A stretch of DNA of 64,000 nucleotides, from the NCBI GenBank assembly GCA_032433765.1, contig JAVIAB010000046.1, positions 58,258,000-58,321,999 of the forward strand. The letters run 5' to 3'. A program made the translations under genes and the position numbers. The notes under the pieces are model-generated. The model searched no databases. It worked only from the letters and a program-made list of their open reading frames with translations, and was not told the origin of the DNA. Numbering within the stretch: the first letter of the stretch is position 1; each line of letters opens with the position of its first letter. The stretch comes from Megaustenia siamemsis (Eukaryota > Mollusca > Gastropoda > Stylommatophora > Ariophantidae). Positions 34,660 to 48,800 of this stretch are shown one piece after another.

Positions 34660-37480
34660 TTTAACATGGGGCCTCATTTAGCTCAGCCAGCCCAGTACCT
34701 CAAAGTGTCATTTAGCTTAGCCAGCCCAGGGCCTCAGTGTCATTTAGCTTAGCCAGCCTAGGGCCTCACAGTTTTATCTAGTGTAGCCAGCCTAGGGCCT
34801 CAAAGTGTCATTTAGCTCAGCCAGCCTAGGGCCTCAAAGTTTCATTTAGCTTAGACAGCCTAGGGCCTCAGTGTCATTTAGCTTAGCCAGCCTAGGGTCT
34901 CACAGTTTCATCTAGTGTAGCCAGCCTAGGGCCTCAAAATGTAATTTAGCGTAGCCAGCCTAAGGCCTCAAAGTTTCATCTAGCGTTGCCAGCATAGAAC
35001 CTCAAAGTTTTATTTAGCGTAGCCAGCATAGGGTCTCAAAGTTTTATATAGTGTAGCCAGCCTAGGGCCTCCAAGTTTTATATAGTGTAGCCAGCCTAGG
35101 GCCTCCAAGTTTTATATAGTGTAGCCAGCCTAGGGCCTCCAAGTTTTATATAGTGTAGCCAGCCTAGGGCCTCAAAGTTTTATATAATGTAGCCAGCCTA
35201 GGGCCTCCAAGTTTTATATAATGTAGCCAGCCTAGGGCCTCCAAGTTTTATATAGTGTAGCCAGCCTAGGGCCTCCAAGTTTTATTAGTGTAGCCAGCCT
35301 AGGGCCTCAAGTTTTATATAGTGTAGCCAGCCTAGGGCCTCCAAGTTTTATATAGTGTAGCCAGCCTAGGGCCTCAAAGTTTTATATAGTGTAGCCAGCC
35401 TAGGGCCTCCAAGTTTTATATAGTGTAGCCAGCCTAGGGCCTCCAAGTTTTATTTAATGTAGCCAGCCTAGGGCCTCAAGTTTTATTTAGTGTAGCCAGC
35501 CTAGGGCCTCCAAGTTTTATTTAATGTAGCCAGCCTAGGGCCTCCAAGTTTTATTTAATGTAGCCAGCCTAGGGCCTCCAAGTTTTATTTAATGTAGCCA
35601 GCCTAGGGCCTCCAAGTTTTATTTAGTGTAGCCAGCCTAGGGCCTCCAAGTTTTATTTAATGTAGCCAGCCTAGGGCCTCAAAGTTTTATTTAATGTAGC
35701 CAGCCTAGGGCCTCCAAGTTTTATTTAATGTAGCCAGCCTAGGGCCTCCAAGTTTTATTTAGTGTAGCCAGCCTAGGGCCTCCAAGTTTTATTTAATGTA
35801 GCCAGCCTAGGGCCTCAAAGTTTTATTTAGTGTAGCCAGCCTAGGGTCTCACAGTTTCATCTAGTGTAGCCAGCCAAGGGCCTCAAAATGTAATTTAGCG
35901 TAGCCAGGCTAGGGTCTCAAAGTTTTATATAGTGTAGCCAGGCTAGGGTCTCAAAGTTTTATATAGCGTAGCCAGCATAGGGCCTCCAAGTTTTATTTAG
36001 TGCAGCCAGCCTAGGGCCTCCAAGTTTTATTTAGTGCAGCCAGCCTAGGGCCTCAAAGCTTTATTTAGTGCAGCCAGCCTAGGGCCTCAAAGCTTTATTT
36101 AGTGCAGCCAGCCTAGGGCCTCAAAGTTTTATTTAGTGTAGCCAGCCTAGGGCCTCAAAGTTTTATTTAGTGTAGCCAGCCTAGGGCCTCAAAGTTTCAT
36201 CTAGTGTAGTCCAGCCTAGGGCCTCAAAGTTTTATTTAGTGTAGCCAGCCTAGGGCCTCAAAGTTTTATTTAGTGTAGCCAGCCTAGGGCCTCAAAGTTT
36301 TATTTAGTGTAGCCAGCCTAGGGCCTCAAAGTTTCATCTAGTGTAGTCAGCCTAGGGCCTCAAAGTTTCATCTAGTGTAGTCAGCCTAGGGCCTCAAAGT
36401 TTTATTTAGTGTAGCCAGCCTAGGGCCTCAAAGTTTTATCTAGTGTAGTCAGCCTAGGGCCTCAAAGTTTTATTTAGTGTAGCCAGCCTAGGGCCTCAAA
36501 GTTTTTTTTAGTGTAGTCAGCCTAGGGCCTCAAAGTTTCATCTAGTGTAGTCAGCCTAGGGCCTCAAAGTTTTATCTAGTGTAGTCAGCCTAGGGCCTCA
36601 AAGTTTTATCTAGTGTAGTCAGCCTAGGGCCTCAAAGTTTTATCTAGTGTAGTCAGCCTAGGGCCTCAAAGTTTCATCTAGTGTAGCCAGCCTAGGGCCT
36701 CAAAGTTTTTTTAGTGTAGTCAGCCTAGGGCCTCAAAGTTTTATTTAGTGTAGTCAGCCTAGGGCCTCAAAGTTTTATCTAGTGTAGTCAGCCTAGGGCC
36801 TCAAAGTTTTTAATTAGTGTAGCAATCATAGGACCTCAAAGTTTTAATTAGTGTAGCCAGCATAGGACCTCAAAGTTTTTAATTAGTGTAGCAATCATAG
36901 GACCTCAAAGTTTTCAATTAGTGTAGCAATCATAGGACCTCAAAGTTTTTAATTAGTGTAGCAATCATAGGACCTCAAAGTTTTTAATTAGTGTAGCAAT
37001 CATAGGGCCTCAAAGTTTTTAATTAGTGTAGCAATCATAGGACCTCAAAGTTTTTAATTAGTGTAGCCAGCATAGGACCTCAAAGTTTCAATTAGTGTAG
37101 CAAGCATAGGGCCTCAAAGTTTTTAATTAGTGTAGCAATCATAGGGCCTCAAAGTTTTTAATTAGTGTAGCAATCATAGGACCTCAAAGTTTTAAATTAG
37201 TGTAGCCAGCATAGGACCTCAAAGTTTTTAATTAGTGTAGCAATCATAGGACCTCAAAGTTTTTTAATTAGTGTAGCATCATAGGATCTCAAAGTTTTTA
37301 ATTAGTGTAGCCAGCATAGGGCCTCAAAGTTTTTATTTAGTGTAGCTAGCCTAGGGCCGCAAAGTTTCATTAACGTAGCCAGGCAGTTTGAGCCTCAAAG
37401 TTTCATTTAGTGTAGCCAGCCTAGGGCCTCAAAGTTCATTTAGCGTAGCCAGCCTAGGGCCTCAAAGTTTCATTATCTTA
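34660..37480. repeat. 35-bp minisatellite, about 80 copies
   Basis: The unit holds GTGTAGCCAGCCTAGGGCCT then CAAAGTTTTATTTA, about 35 bp. Sub-families run in blocks: TATATAGTG and CTCCAAG around 35.0-35.4 kb, TTTAATG at 35.4-35.8 kb, TCTAGTGTAGTC at 36.3-36.8 kb, and AATTAGTGTAGCAATCATAG at 36.8-37.3 kb. It lies in the predicted intron of the VWC gene. Confidence 0.95.
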
Positions 37481-38140
37481 GCAAGCAGTTTTGGACTCAA
37501 AGTTTAGCTCAGCAGGCATCTTTGATTCTCAAAGTTTCATTATCTTAGCAGGTATCTTTGTGTCTCAAAGTTTCATTATCTTAGCAGGCATCTTTGTGTC
37601 TCAAAGTTTCTTTATCTTAGCAGGCAGCTTTTATCTCAAAGTTTCATTATCTTAGCAGGCATCTTTGTATCTCAAAGTTTCATTAGCTTAGCAGGCAGCT
37701 TTGTGTCTCAAAGTTTCATTATCTTAGCTGGCAGCTTTGTGTCTCAAAGTTTCATTATCTTAGCTGGCAGCTTTGTGTCTCAAAGTTTCATTATCTTAGC
37801 AGGCAGCTTTGTATCTCAAAGTTTCATTATCTTAGCAGGCAGCTTTGTATCTCAAAGTTTCATTATCTTAGCAGGCAGCTTTGTGTCTCAAAGTTTCATT
37901 ATCTTAGCTGGCAGCTTTGTGTCTCAAAGTTTCATTATCTTAGCTGGCAGCTTTGTGTCTCAAAGTTTCATTATCTTAGCTGGCAGCTTTGTGTCTCAAA
38001 GTTTCATTAGCTTAGCTGGCAGCTTTGTGTCTCAAAGTTTCATTATCTTAGCTGGCAGCTTTGTGTCTCAAAGTTTCATTATCTTAGCTGGCAGCTTTGT
38101 GTCTCAAAGTTTCATTATCTTAGCAGGCAGCTTTATCCCT
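37481..38140. repeat. 36-bp continuation of the 35-bp array, about 18 copies
   Basis: The unit is TCTCAAAGTTTCATTATCTT followed by AGCTGGCAGCTTTGTG, 36 bp. It shares CTCAAAGTTT and TTAGC with the 35-bp units, and intermediate units lie at 37380-37560, so it is a diverged part of the same array. The 12-codon open frame (SQSFIILAGSFV) is a by-product. Confidence 0.9.
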
Positions 38141-38185
38141 CCAAGAATTTCTTCAGCTTATGGCATCTCGACGTCTAAATCCCGC

Positions 38186-38498
38186 ATAGTGTACAGGGTG
38201 TCTCACTCGCTAATGAACTCGGCATATTCTAACATCAACGAAGATATTGCAATGAAATGTAAACAGAAATACGTTCTTTAGTGTATGTGTTGCACCTAGG
38301 TCTTGTGGCCAACGCGCCTTCTGTGTTGATCACCATCATGTGGCCGAGGGTGCAAACACAATTACAGTTCATGTTCGTGACTGTGTACAGTAGCCATGAG
38401 CTGACACAGGTTGTACACTCTGGATGAGAGAGTTCTTAGCGGTAAAACCATTACAGAAATGATCGGTTCACTAGCGAATGAGACATCCTGCACTATTG
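38186..38498. mobile_element. Inverted-repeat (fold-back or MITE-like) element
   Basis: ATAGTG, TACAGG and GTGTCTCACTCGCTAATGAA at about 38186-38218 match in inverted orientation GTTCACTAGCGAATGAGACA, TCCTG and CACTAT at 38466-38496, with three mismatches and a 2-base gap over about 31 bases. Inside, TGTTGCACCTAG and TTGTGGCC at about 38287-38311 pair imperfectly with GTGGCCGAGGGTGCAAACA at 38340-38358. A non-autonomous DNA transposon would look like this. No target-site duplication was identified. Confidence 0.5.
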
Positions 38499-39139
38499 TG
38501 GCTAACCAGATGTATTAACAATTTTGAGCCAAATATAATTTCTTGAATTAAAAAAATATGGCTGATTCAACTTAGAAAAGAATGTGAAAGGTGAGATGAG
38601 ACAACGACTCTGTCATGCACATCATTAAACAAAGCAAAATGTGTTTGTAAGGGCACATCCAGTGTAAATGTAATTTACTTCAGCCAAACCTTCAATAAAT
38701 TAAAATACTAGAAGTCTAAATTTGGCATTTTTCGTTCTTGAGCGTGGAAACAAATAAAGAGAAATGGGTGGCAACGAAATGGGCGGCGATTATCTGATTG
38801 GTTGGCACAACCGATTTCTTAATTCTTTTCCAAGAAATGATGTTGCTCACGTGATGTATCATGTTTTTGTGAATAAATATAGCAATCGAACAAATAACAT
38901 AGAAAAATATGTCGACGTTTTAAGCTGGAGATACGAACTTATTTCGACAAATGTCAAAGCTTTTTATTTACTGATTGTAAAAAGTGAATCCAGTGGATTA
39001 GATTCAACTTTTAATATTGAATGGGATAAAGAAGGTTGGGGGTTGATGGTCTTGGCAGGTTGCCTGTGCCCTTACGTCCATACAGAATATGTGCTTGGTT
39101 TGGTCCAAAGATTTTGATGTTTTTAAATGCAGATAGTCC
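38499..39139. other. Unassigned single-copy intron stretch with one 117-codon ORF
   Basis: 38764-39117 on the plus strand is open for 117 codons (starts MGGNEMGGDYLIGWHNRFLN, ends VLGLVQRF). The translation matches no family I recognise and has no clear splice sites. AT-rich sequence makes such an ORF possible by chance. I do not call it a gene. Confidence 0.4.
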
Positions 39140-39490
39140 GTGGAATTTTTTGATAATAATGGAACAAGTTGTAAGTGTTTATTGACTGTAGAAGTCTTTA
39201 ATAACAATAGAACAAGTTGTAAGTGTGTGTTGACTGTAGAAGTCTTTAATAACAATAGAACAAGTTGTAAGTGTTTGTTGACTGTAGGCGTCTTTAATAA
39301 CAATAGAACAAGTTGTAAGTGTTTGTTGACTGTAGAAGTCTTTAATAACAATAGAACAAGTTGTAAGTGTTTGTTGACTGTAGACGTCTTTAATAAAAAT
39401 AGAACAAGTTGTAAGTGTTTGTTGACTGTAGAAGTCTTTAATAACAATAGAACAAGTTGTAAGTGCTTGTTGACTGTAGACGTCCATGTT
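39140..39490. repeat. 48-bp minisatellite, about 7 copies
   Basis: The unit holds GTAGAAGTCTTTAATAACAA, TAGAACAAGTTGTAAGTGTT and TGTTGACT, 48 bp, with GACGTC and GGCGTC variants. On the right it passes directly into an inverted LINE-A fragment. It is unrelated in sequence to the 48-bp array at 32890-33375. Confidence 0.95.
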
Positions 39491-39785
39491 TCTGCACCAT
39501 ACAGGAATGTTTAGAAGATATAACATTTTCCTATTATTAGTCTTAGCCCTGGTGTTATTTGTTGTGATGTTAATATATTTTTCATGGCATTAAAATTACT
39601 TTTTGTCATTCCTATTCTTTTGTTTATTTCAGTTGTACATTTTCCATCACTGGTTATAGTATGTCCAAGGTAGTTATAGTTCTGAACTGTCTCAGGTCTA
39701 TTCCTTCAACTTTGATATCCACTTATGGGTTGTGATTATTATCTTTGTTTATGATGATAGTTTTAGTCTTTGATATTTCTATCCT
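39485..39785 (-). mobile_element. LINE-A reverse transcriptase fragment, inverted
   Basis: The minus strand reads KTKTIIINKDNN, VDIKVEGIDL, YLGHTITSDGKCTTEINKRI, NAMKNILTSQQITPGLRLII and TFLYGAETW across two frames with one stop. This is the end of the palm and the thumb of a LINE reverse transcriptase. It is the copy that shows LINE-A to be continuous across the point where the I-clade element sits at 1331-4997. The fragment lies between the 48-bp and 42-bp arrays. Confidence 0.78.
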
Positions 39786-39856
39786 CTGATAATCATAGCC
39801 TAGGGCCTTATGAAGACTAAACCAGGCCCTGGCTAGAAGAAGCTTTACGAAGGTAA

Positions 39857-42800
39857 ATGCTACAATCTGCTCTCCAGCTACAACAACCATCTTCTACATG
39901 CTTCAAACTGCTATTCACCTACAACAAACCATCTTCTACATGTTACAAACTTCTCTCCAGCTACAACAAACCATCTTCTACATGTTACAAACTGCTATTC
40001 AGCTACAACAAACCATCTTCTACATGTTTCAAACTGCTATTCAACTACAACAAACCATCTTCTACATGCTTCAAACTGCTATTCACCTACAACAAACCAT
40101 CTTCTACATGTTACAAACTTCTCTCCAGCTACAACAAACCATCTTCTACATGTTACAAACTGCTATTCAGCTACAACAAACCATCTTCTACATGTTACAA
40201 ACTTCTCTCCAGCTACAACAAACCATCTTCTACATGTTACAAACTGCTATTCAGCTACAACAAACCATCTTCTACATGTTACAAACTGCTCTCCAACTAC
40301 AACAAACCATCTTCTACATGTTACAAACTGCTCTCCAGCTACAACAAACCATCTTCTACATGCTACAAACTGCTCTCCAGCTACAACAAACCATCTTCTA
40401 CACGTTACAAACTGCTCTCCAACTACAACAAACCATCTTCTACATGCTACAAACTGCTCTCCAGCTACAACAAACCATCTTCTACATGTTACAAACTGCT
40501 CTCCAACTACAACAAACCATCTTCTACATGTTACAAACTGCTCTCCACCTACAACAAACCATCTTCTACATGCTACAAACTGCTCTCCAACTACAACAAA
40601 CTATCTTCTACATGCTACAAACTGCTCTCCAGCTACAACAAACCATCTTCTACATGCTACAAACTGCTCTCCAACTACAACAAACCATCTTCTACATGCT
40701 ACAAACTGCTCTCCAACTACAACAAACCATCTTCTACATGCTACAAACTGCTCTCCACCTACAACAAACCATCTTCTACATGCTACAAACTGCTCTCCAC
40801 CTACAACAAACAATCTTCTACATGCTTCAAACTGCTATTCACCTACAACAAACCATCTTCTAAATGTTACAAACTGCTCTCCAACTACAACAAACCATCT
40901 TCTAAATGTTACAAACTGCTCTCCACCTACAACAAACCATCTTCTAAATGTTACAAACTGCTCTCCAACTACAACAAACCATCTTCTACATGCTTCAAAC
41001 TGCTATTCACCTACAACAAACCATCTTCTAAATGTTACAAACTGCTCTCCAACTACAACAAACCATCTTCTACATGTTACAAACTGCTCTCCACCTACAA
41101 CAAACCATCTTCTAAATGTTACAAACTGCTCTCCAACTACAACAAACCATCTTCTACATGTTACAAACTGCTCTCCAGCTACAACAAACCATCTTCTACA
41201 TATTACAAACTGCTCTCCAGCTACAACAAACCATCTTCTAAATGTTACAAACTGCTCTCCAGCTACAACAAACCATCTTCTACATGTTACAAACTGCTCT
41301 CCACCTACAACAAACCATCTTCTAAATGTTACAAACTGCTCTCCAACTACAACAAACTATCTTCTACATGTTACAAACTGCTCTCCAGCTACAACAAACC
41401 ATCTTCTAAATGTTACAAACTGCTCTCCAGCTACAACAAACCATCTTCTAAATGTTACAAACTGCTCTCCAGCTACAACAAACCATCTTCTACATGTTAC
41501 AAACTGCTCTCCACCTACAACAAACCATCTTCTACATGTTACAAACTGCTCTCCACCTACAACAAACCATCTTCTACATGTTACAAACTGCTCTCCAACT
41601 ACAACAAACCATCTTCTACATGTTACAAACTGCTCTCCACCTACAACAAACCATCTTCTAAATGTTACAAACTGCTCTCCAACTACAACAAACCATCTTC
41701 TACATGTTACAAACTGCTATTCAGCTACAACAAACCATCTTCTACATGTTACAAACTGCTCTCCAACTACAACAAACTATCTTCTACATGCTACAAACTG
41801 CTCTCCAACTACAACAAACCATCTTCTAAATGTTACAAACTGCTCTCCAGCTACAACAAACCATCTTCTACATGCTTCAAACTGCTCTCCAGCTACAACA
41901 AACCATCTTCTACATGTTACAAACTGCTCTCCAGCTACAACAAACCATCTTCTACATGCTTCAAACTGCTCTCCAACTACAACAAACCATCTTCTACACG
42001 TTACAAACTGCTCTCCACCTACAACAAACCATCTTCTACATGTTACAAACTGCTCTCCACCTACAACAAACCATCTTCTACATGTTACAAACTGCTCTCC
42101 ACCTACAACAAACCATCTTCTACATGTTACAAACTGCTCTCCACCTACAACAAACCATCTTCTACATGTTACAAACTGCTCTCCACCTACAACAAACCAT
42201 CTTCTACATGTTACAAACTGCTCTCCACCTACAACAAACCATCTTCTACATGTTACAAACTGCTCTCCACCTACAACAAACCATCTTCTACATGTTACAA
42301 ACTGCTCTCCAGCTACAACAAACCATCTTCTACACGTTACAAACTGCTCTCCACCTACAACAAACCATCTTCTACATGCTACAAACTGCTCTCCAACTAC
42401 AACAAACCATCTTCTACATGTTACAAACTGCTCTCCAGCTACAACAAACCATCTTCTACATGTTACAAACTGCTCTCCACCTACAACAAACCATCTTCTA
42501 CATGTTACAAACTGCTCTCCACCTACAACAAACCATCTTCTACATGTTACAAACTGCTCTCCAGCTACAACAAACCATCTTCTACATGCTACAAACTGCT
42601 CTCCAACTACAACAAACCATCTTCTACACGTTACAAACTGCTCTCCACCTACAACAAACCATCTTCTACATGTTACAAACTGCTCTCCAGCTACAACAAA
42701 CCATCTTCTACATGCTACAAACTGCTCTCCAGCTACAACAAACCATCTTCTACATGCTACAAACTGCTCTCCACCTACAACAAACCATCTTCTACATGTT

Positions 42801-45800
42801 ACAAACTGCTCTCCAGCTACAACAAACCATCTTCTACATGCTACAAACTGCTCTCCAACTACAACAAACCATCTTCTACACGTTACAAACTGCTCTCCAC
42901 CTACAACAAACCATCTTCTACATGTTACAAACTGCTCTCCAACTACAACAAACCATCTTCTACATGTTACAAACTGCTCTCCAGCTACAACAAACCATCT
43001 TCTACATGTTACAAACTGCTCTCCACCTACAACAAACCATCTTCTACATGTTACAAACTGCTCTCCAGCTACAACAAACCATCTTCTACATGTTACAAAC
43101 TGCTCTCCACCTACAACAAACCATCTTCTACATGTTACAAACTGCTCTCCAGCTACAACAAACCATCTTCTACATGTTACAAACTGCTCTCCACCTACAA
43201 CAAACCATCTTCTACATGTTAAAAACTGCTCTCCACCTACAACAAACCATCTTCTACATGTTACAAACTGCTCTCCACCTACAACAAACCATCTTCTACA
43301 TGTTACAAACTGCTCTCCAGCTACAACAAACCATCTTCTACATGTTACAAATTGCTCTCCAGCTTCAACAAACCATCTTCTACATGCTACAAACTGCTCT
43401 CCAACTACAACAAACCATCTTCTACATGCTACAAACTGCTCTCCACCTACAACAAACCATCTTCTACATGCTACAAACTGCTCTCCACCTACAACAAACA
43501 ATCTTCTACATGCTTCAAACTGCTATTCACCTACAACAAACCATCTTCTAAATGTTACAAACTGCTCTCCAACTACAACAAACCATCTTCTAAATGTTAC
43601 AAACTGCTCTCCACCTACAACAAACCATCTTCTAAATGTTACAAACTGCTCTCCAACTACAACAAACCATCTTCTACATGCTTCAAACTGCTATTCACCT
43701 ACAACAAACCATCTTCTAAATGTTACAAACTGCTCTCCAACTACAACAAACCATCTTCTACATGTTACAAACTGCTCTCCACCTACAACAAACCATCTTC
43801 TAAATGTTACAAACTGCTCTCCAACTACAACAAACCATCTTCTACATGTTACAAACTGCTCTCCAGCTACAACAAACCATCTTCTACATATTACAAACTG
43901 CTCTCCAGCTACAACAAACCATCTTCTAAATGTTACAAACTGCTCTCCAGCTACAACAAACCATCTTCTACATGTTACAAACTGCTCTCCACCTACAACA
44001 AACCATCTTCTAAATGTTACAAACTGCTCTCCAACTACAACAAACTATCTTCTACATGTTACAAACTGCTCTCCAGCTACAACAAACCATCTTCTAAATG
44101 TTACAAACTGCTCTCCAGCTACAACAAACCATCTTCTAAATGTTACAAACTGCTCTCCAGCTACAACAAACCATCTTCTACATGTTACAAACTGCTCTCC
44201 ACCTACAACAAACCATCTTCTACATGTTACAAACTGCTCTCCACCTACAACAAACCATCTTCTACATGTTACAAACTGCTCTCCAACTACAACAAACCAT
44301 CTTCTACATGTTACAAACTGCTCTCCACCTACAACAAACCATCTTCTAAATGTTACAAACTGCTCTCCAACTACAACAAACCATCTTCTACATGTTACAA
44401 ACTGCTATTCAGCTACAACAAACCATCTTCTACATGTTACAAACTGCTCTCCAACTACAACAAACTATCTTCTACATGCTACAAACTGCTCTCCAACTAC
44501 AACAAACCATCTTCTAAATGTTACAAACTGCTCTCCAGCTACAACAAACCATCTTCTACATGCTTCAAACTGCTCTCCAGCTACAACAAACCATCTTCTA
44601 CATGTTACAAACTGCTCTCCAGCTACAACAAACCATCTTCTACATGCTTCAAACTGCTCTCCAACTACAACAAACCATCTTCTACACGTTACAAACTGCT
44701 CTCCACCTACAACAAACCATCTTCTACATGTTACAAACTGCTCTCCACCTACAACAAACCATCTTCTACATGTTACAAACTGCTCTCCACCTACAACAAA
44801 CCATCTTCTACATGTTACAAACTGCTCTCCACCTACAACAAACCATCTTCTACATGTTACAAACTGCTCTCCACCTACAACAAACCATCTTCTACATGTT
44901 ACAAACTGCTCTCCACCTACAACAAACCATCTTCTACATGTTACAAACTGCTCTCCACCTACAACAAACCATCTTCTACATGTTACAAACTGCTCTCCAG
45001 CTACAACAAACCATCTTCTACACGTTACAAACTGCTCTCCACCTACAACAAACCATCTTCTACATGCTACAAACTGCTCTCCAACTACAACAAACCATCT
45101 TCTACATGTTACAAACTGCTCTCCAGCTACAACAAACCATCTTCTACATGTTACAAACTGCTCTCCACCTACAACAAACCATCTTCTACATGTTACAAAC
45201 TGCTCTCCACCTACAACAAACCATCTTCTACATGTTACAAACTGCTCTCCAGCTACAACAAACCATCTTCTACATGCTACAAACTGCTCTCCAACTACAA
45301 CAAACCATCTTCTACACGTTACAAACTGCTCTCCACCTACAACAAACCATCTTCTACATGTTACAAACTGCTCTCCAGCTACAACAAACCATCTTCTACA
45401 TGCTACAAACTGCTCTCCAGCTACAACAAACCATCTTCTACATGCTACAAACTGCTCTCCACCTACAACAAACCATCTTCTACATGTTACAAACTGCTCT
45501 CCAGCTACAACAAACCATCTTCTACATGCTACAAACTGCTCTCCAACTACAACAAACCATCTTCTACACGTTACAAACTGCTCTCCACCTACAACAAACC
45601 ATCTTCTACATGTTACAAACTGCTCTCCAACTACAACAAACCATCTTCTACATGTTACAAACTGCTCTCCAGCTACAACAAACCATCTTCTACATGTTAC
45701 AAACTGCTCTCCACCTACAACAAACCATCTTCTACATGTTACAAACTGCTCTCCAGCTACAACAAACCATCTTCTACATGTTACAAACTGCTCTCCACCT

Positions 45801-48800
45801 ACAACAAACCATCTTCTACATGTTACAAACTGCTCTCCAGCTACAACAAACCATCTTCTACATGTTACAAACTGCTCTCCACCTACAACAAACCATCTTC
45901 TACATGTTAAAAACTGCTCTCCACCTACAACAAACCATCTTCTACATGTTACAAACTGCTCTCCACCTACAACAAACCATCTTCTACATGTTACAAACTG
46001 CTCTCCAGCTACAACAAACCATCTTCTACATGTTACAAATTGCTCTCCAGCTTCAACAAACCATCTTCTACATGTTACAAACTGCTCTCCAGCTACAACA
46101 AACCATCTTCTACATGTTACAAACTGCTCTCCACCTACAACAAACCATCTTCTACATGCTACAAACTGCTCTCCAACTACAACAAACCATCTTCTACATG
46201 TTACAAACTGCTCTCCAGCTACAACAAACCATCTTCTACATGTTACAAACTGCTCTCCACCTACAACAAACCATCTTCTACATGTTACAAACTGCTCTCC
46301 AGCTACAACAAACCATCTTCTACATGTTACAAACTGCTCTCCAGCTACAACAAACCATCTTCTACATGTTACAAACTGCTCTCCAACTACAACAAACCAT
46401 CTTCTACATGTTACAAACTGCTATTCAGCTACAACAAACCATCTTCTACATGTTACAAACTGCTCTCCAACTACAACAAACTATCTTCTACATGCTACAA
46501 ACTGCTCTCCAACTACAACAAACCATCTTCTAAATGTTACAAACTGCTCTCCAGCTACAACAAACCATCTTCTACATGCTTCAAACTGCTCTCCAACTAC
46601 AACAAACCATCTTCTACATGTTACAAATTGCTCTTCAGCTACAACAAACCATCTTCTACATGTTACAAACTGCTCTCCAACTACAACAAACCATCTTCTA
46701 CATGTTACAAACTGCTCTCCACCTACAACAAACCATCTTCTACATGTTACAAACTGCTCTCCACCTACAACAAACCATCTTCTACATGTTACAAACTGCT
46801 CTCCAGCTACAACAAACCATCTTCTACATGTTACAAACTGCTCTCCACCTACAACAAACCATCTTCTACATGTTACAAACTGCTCTCCAGCTACAACAAA
46901 CCATCTTCTACATGTTACAAACTGCTCTCCAGCTACAACAAACCATCTTCTACATGCTACAAACTGCTCTCCAACTACAACAAACCATCTTCTACACGTT
47001 ACAAACTGCTCTCCACCTACAACAAACCATCTTCTACATGCTACAAACTGCTCTCCAACTACAACAAACCATCTTCTACATGTTACAAACTGCTCTCCAG
47101 CTACAACAAACCATCTTCTACATGTTACAAACTGCTCTCCACCTACAACAAACCATCTTCTACATGTTACAAACTGCTCTCCACCTACAACAAACCATCT
47201 TCTACATGTTACAAACTGCTCTCCAGCTACAACAAACCATCTTCTACATGCTACAAACTGCTCTCCAACTACAACAAACCATCTTCTACACGTTACAAAC
47301 TGCTCTCCACCTACAACAAACCATCTTCTACATGTTACAAACTGCTCTCCAGCTACAACAAACCATCTTCTACATGCTACAAACTGCTCTCCAGCTACAA
47401 CAAACCATCTTCTACATGCTACAAACTGCTCTCCAGCTACAACAAACCATCTTCTACATGTTACAAACTGCTCTCCAGCTACAACAAACCATCTTCTACA
47501 TGCTACAAACTGCTCTCCAACTACAACAAACCATCTTCTACACGTTACAAACTGCTCTCCACCTACAACAAACCATCTTCTACATGTTACAAACTGCTCT
47601 CCAACTACAACAAACCATCTTCTACATGTTACAAACTGCTCTCCAGCTACAACAAACCATCTTCTACATGTTACAAACTGCTCTCCACCTACAACAAACC
47701 ATCTTCTACATGTTACAAACTGCTCTCCAGCTACAACAAACCATCTTCTACATGCTACAAACTGCTCTCCACCTACAACAAACCATCTTCTACATGCTAC
47801 AAACTGCTCTCCACCTACAACAAACCATCTTCTACATGTTACAAACTGCTCTCCAGCTACAACAAACCATCTTCTACATGTTACAAACTGCTCTCCACCT
47901 ACAACAAACCATCTTCTACATGTTACAAACTGCTCTCCACCTACAACAAACCATCTTCTACATGTTACAAACTGCTCTCCACCTACAACAAACCATCTTC
48001 TACATGTTACAAACTGCTCTCCAGCTACAACAAACCATCTTCTACATGTTACAAATTGCTCTCCAGCTACAACAAACCATCTTCTACATGTTACAAACTG
48101 CTCTCCAGCTACAACAAACCATCTTCTACATGTTACAAACTGCTCTCCACCTACAACAAACCATCTTCTACATGTTACAAACTGCTCTCCACCTACAACA
48201 AACCATCTTCTACATGTTACAAACTGCTCTCCACCTACAACAAACCATCCTCTACATGTTACAAACTGCTCTCCACCTACAACAAACCATCTTCTACATG
48301 TTACAAACTGCTCTCCACCTACAACAAACCATCTTCTACATGTTACAAACTGCTCTCCAGCTACAACAAACCATCTTCTACATGTTACAAACTGCTCTCC
48401 AGCTACAACAAACCATCTTCTACATGTTACAAACTGCTCTCCAGCTACAACAAACCATCTTCTACATGTTACAAACTGCTCTCCAGCTACAACAAACCAT
48501 CTTCTACATGTTACAAACTGCTCTCCAGCTACAACAAACAATCTTCTACATGCTACAAACTGCTCTCCACCTACAACAAACCATCTTCTACATGTTACAA
48601 ACTGCTCTCCAGCTACAACAAACAATCTTCTACATGCTACAAACTGCTCTCCAACTACAACAAACCATCTTCTACATGCTACAAACTGCTCTCCAACTAC
48701 AACAAACCATCTTCTACATGTTACAAACTGCTCTCCAGCTACAACAAACCATCTTCTACATGTTACAAACTGCTATTCACCTACAACAAACCGTCTTCTA

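Noticed and set aside
37703..38281. 192-codon frame with a hydrophobic 12-residue repeat
   Set aside because: It is the 36-bp array read in one frame; the tail after 38140 runs into the inverted-repeat element.
38764..39117. 117-codon ORF as a possible exon or gene
   Set aside because: No recognisable domain, no clear splice sites, and AT-rich sequence. Not supported without transcript data.
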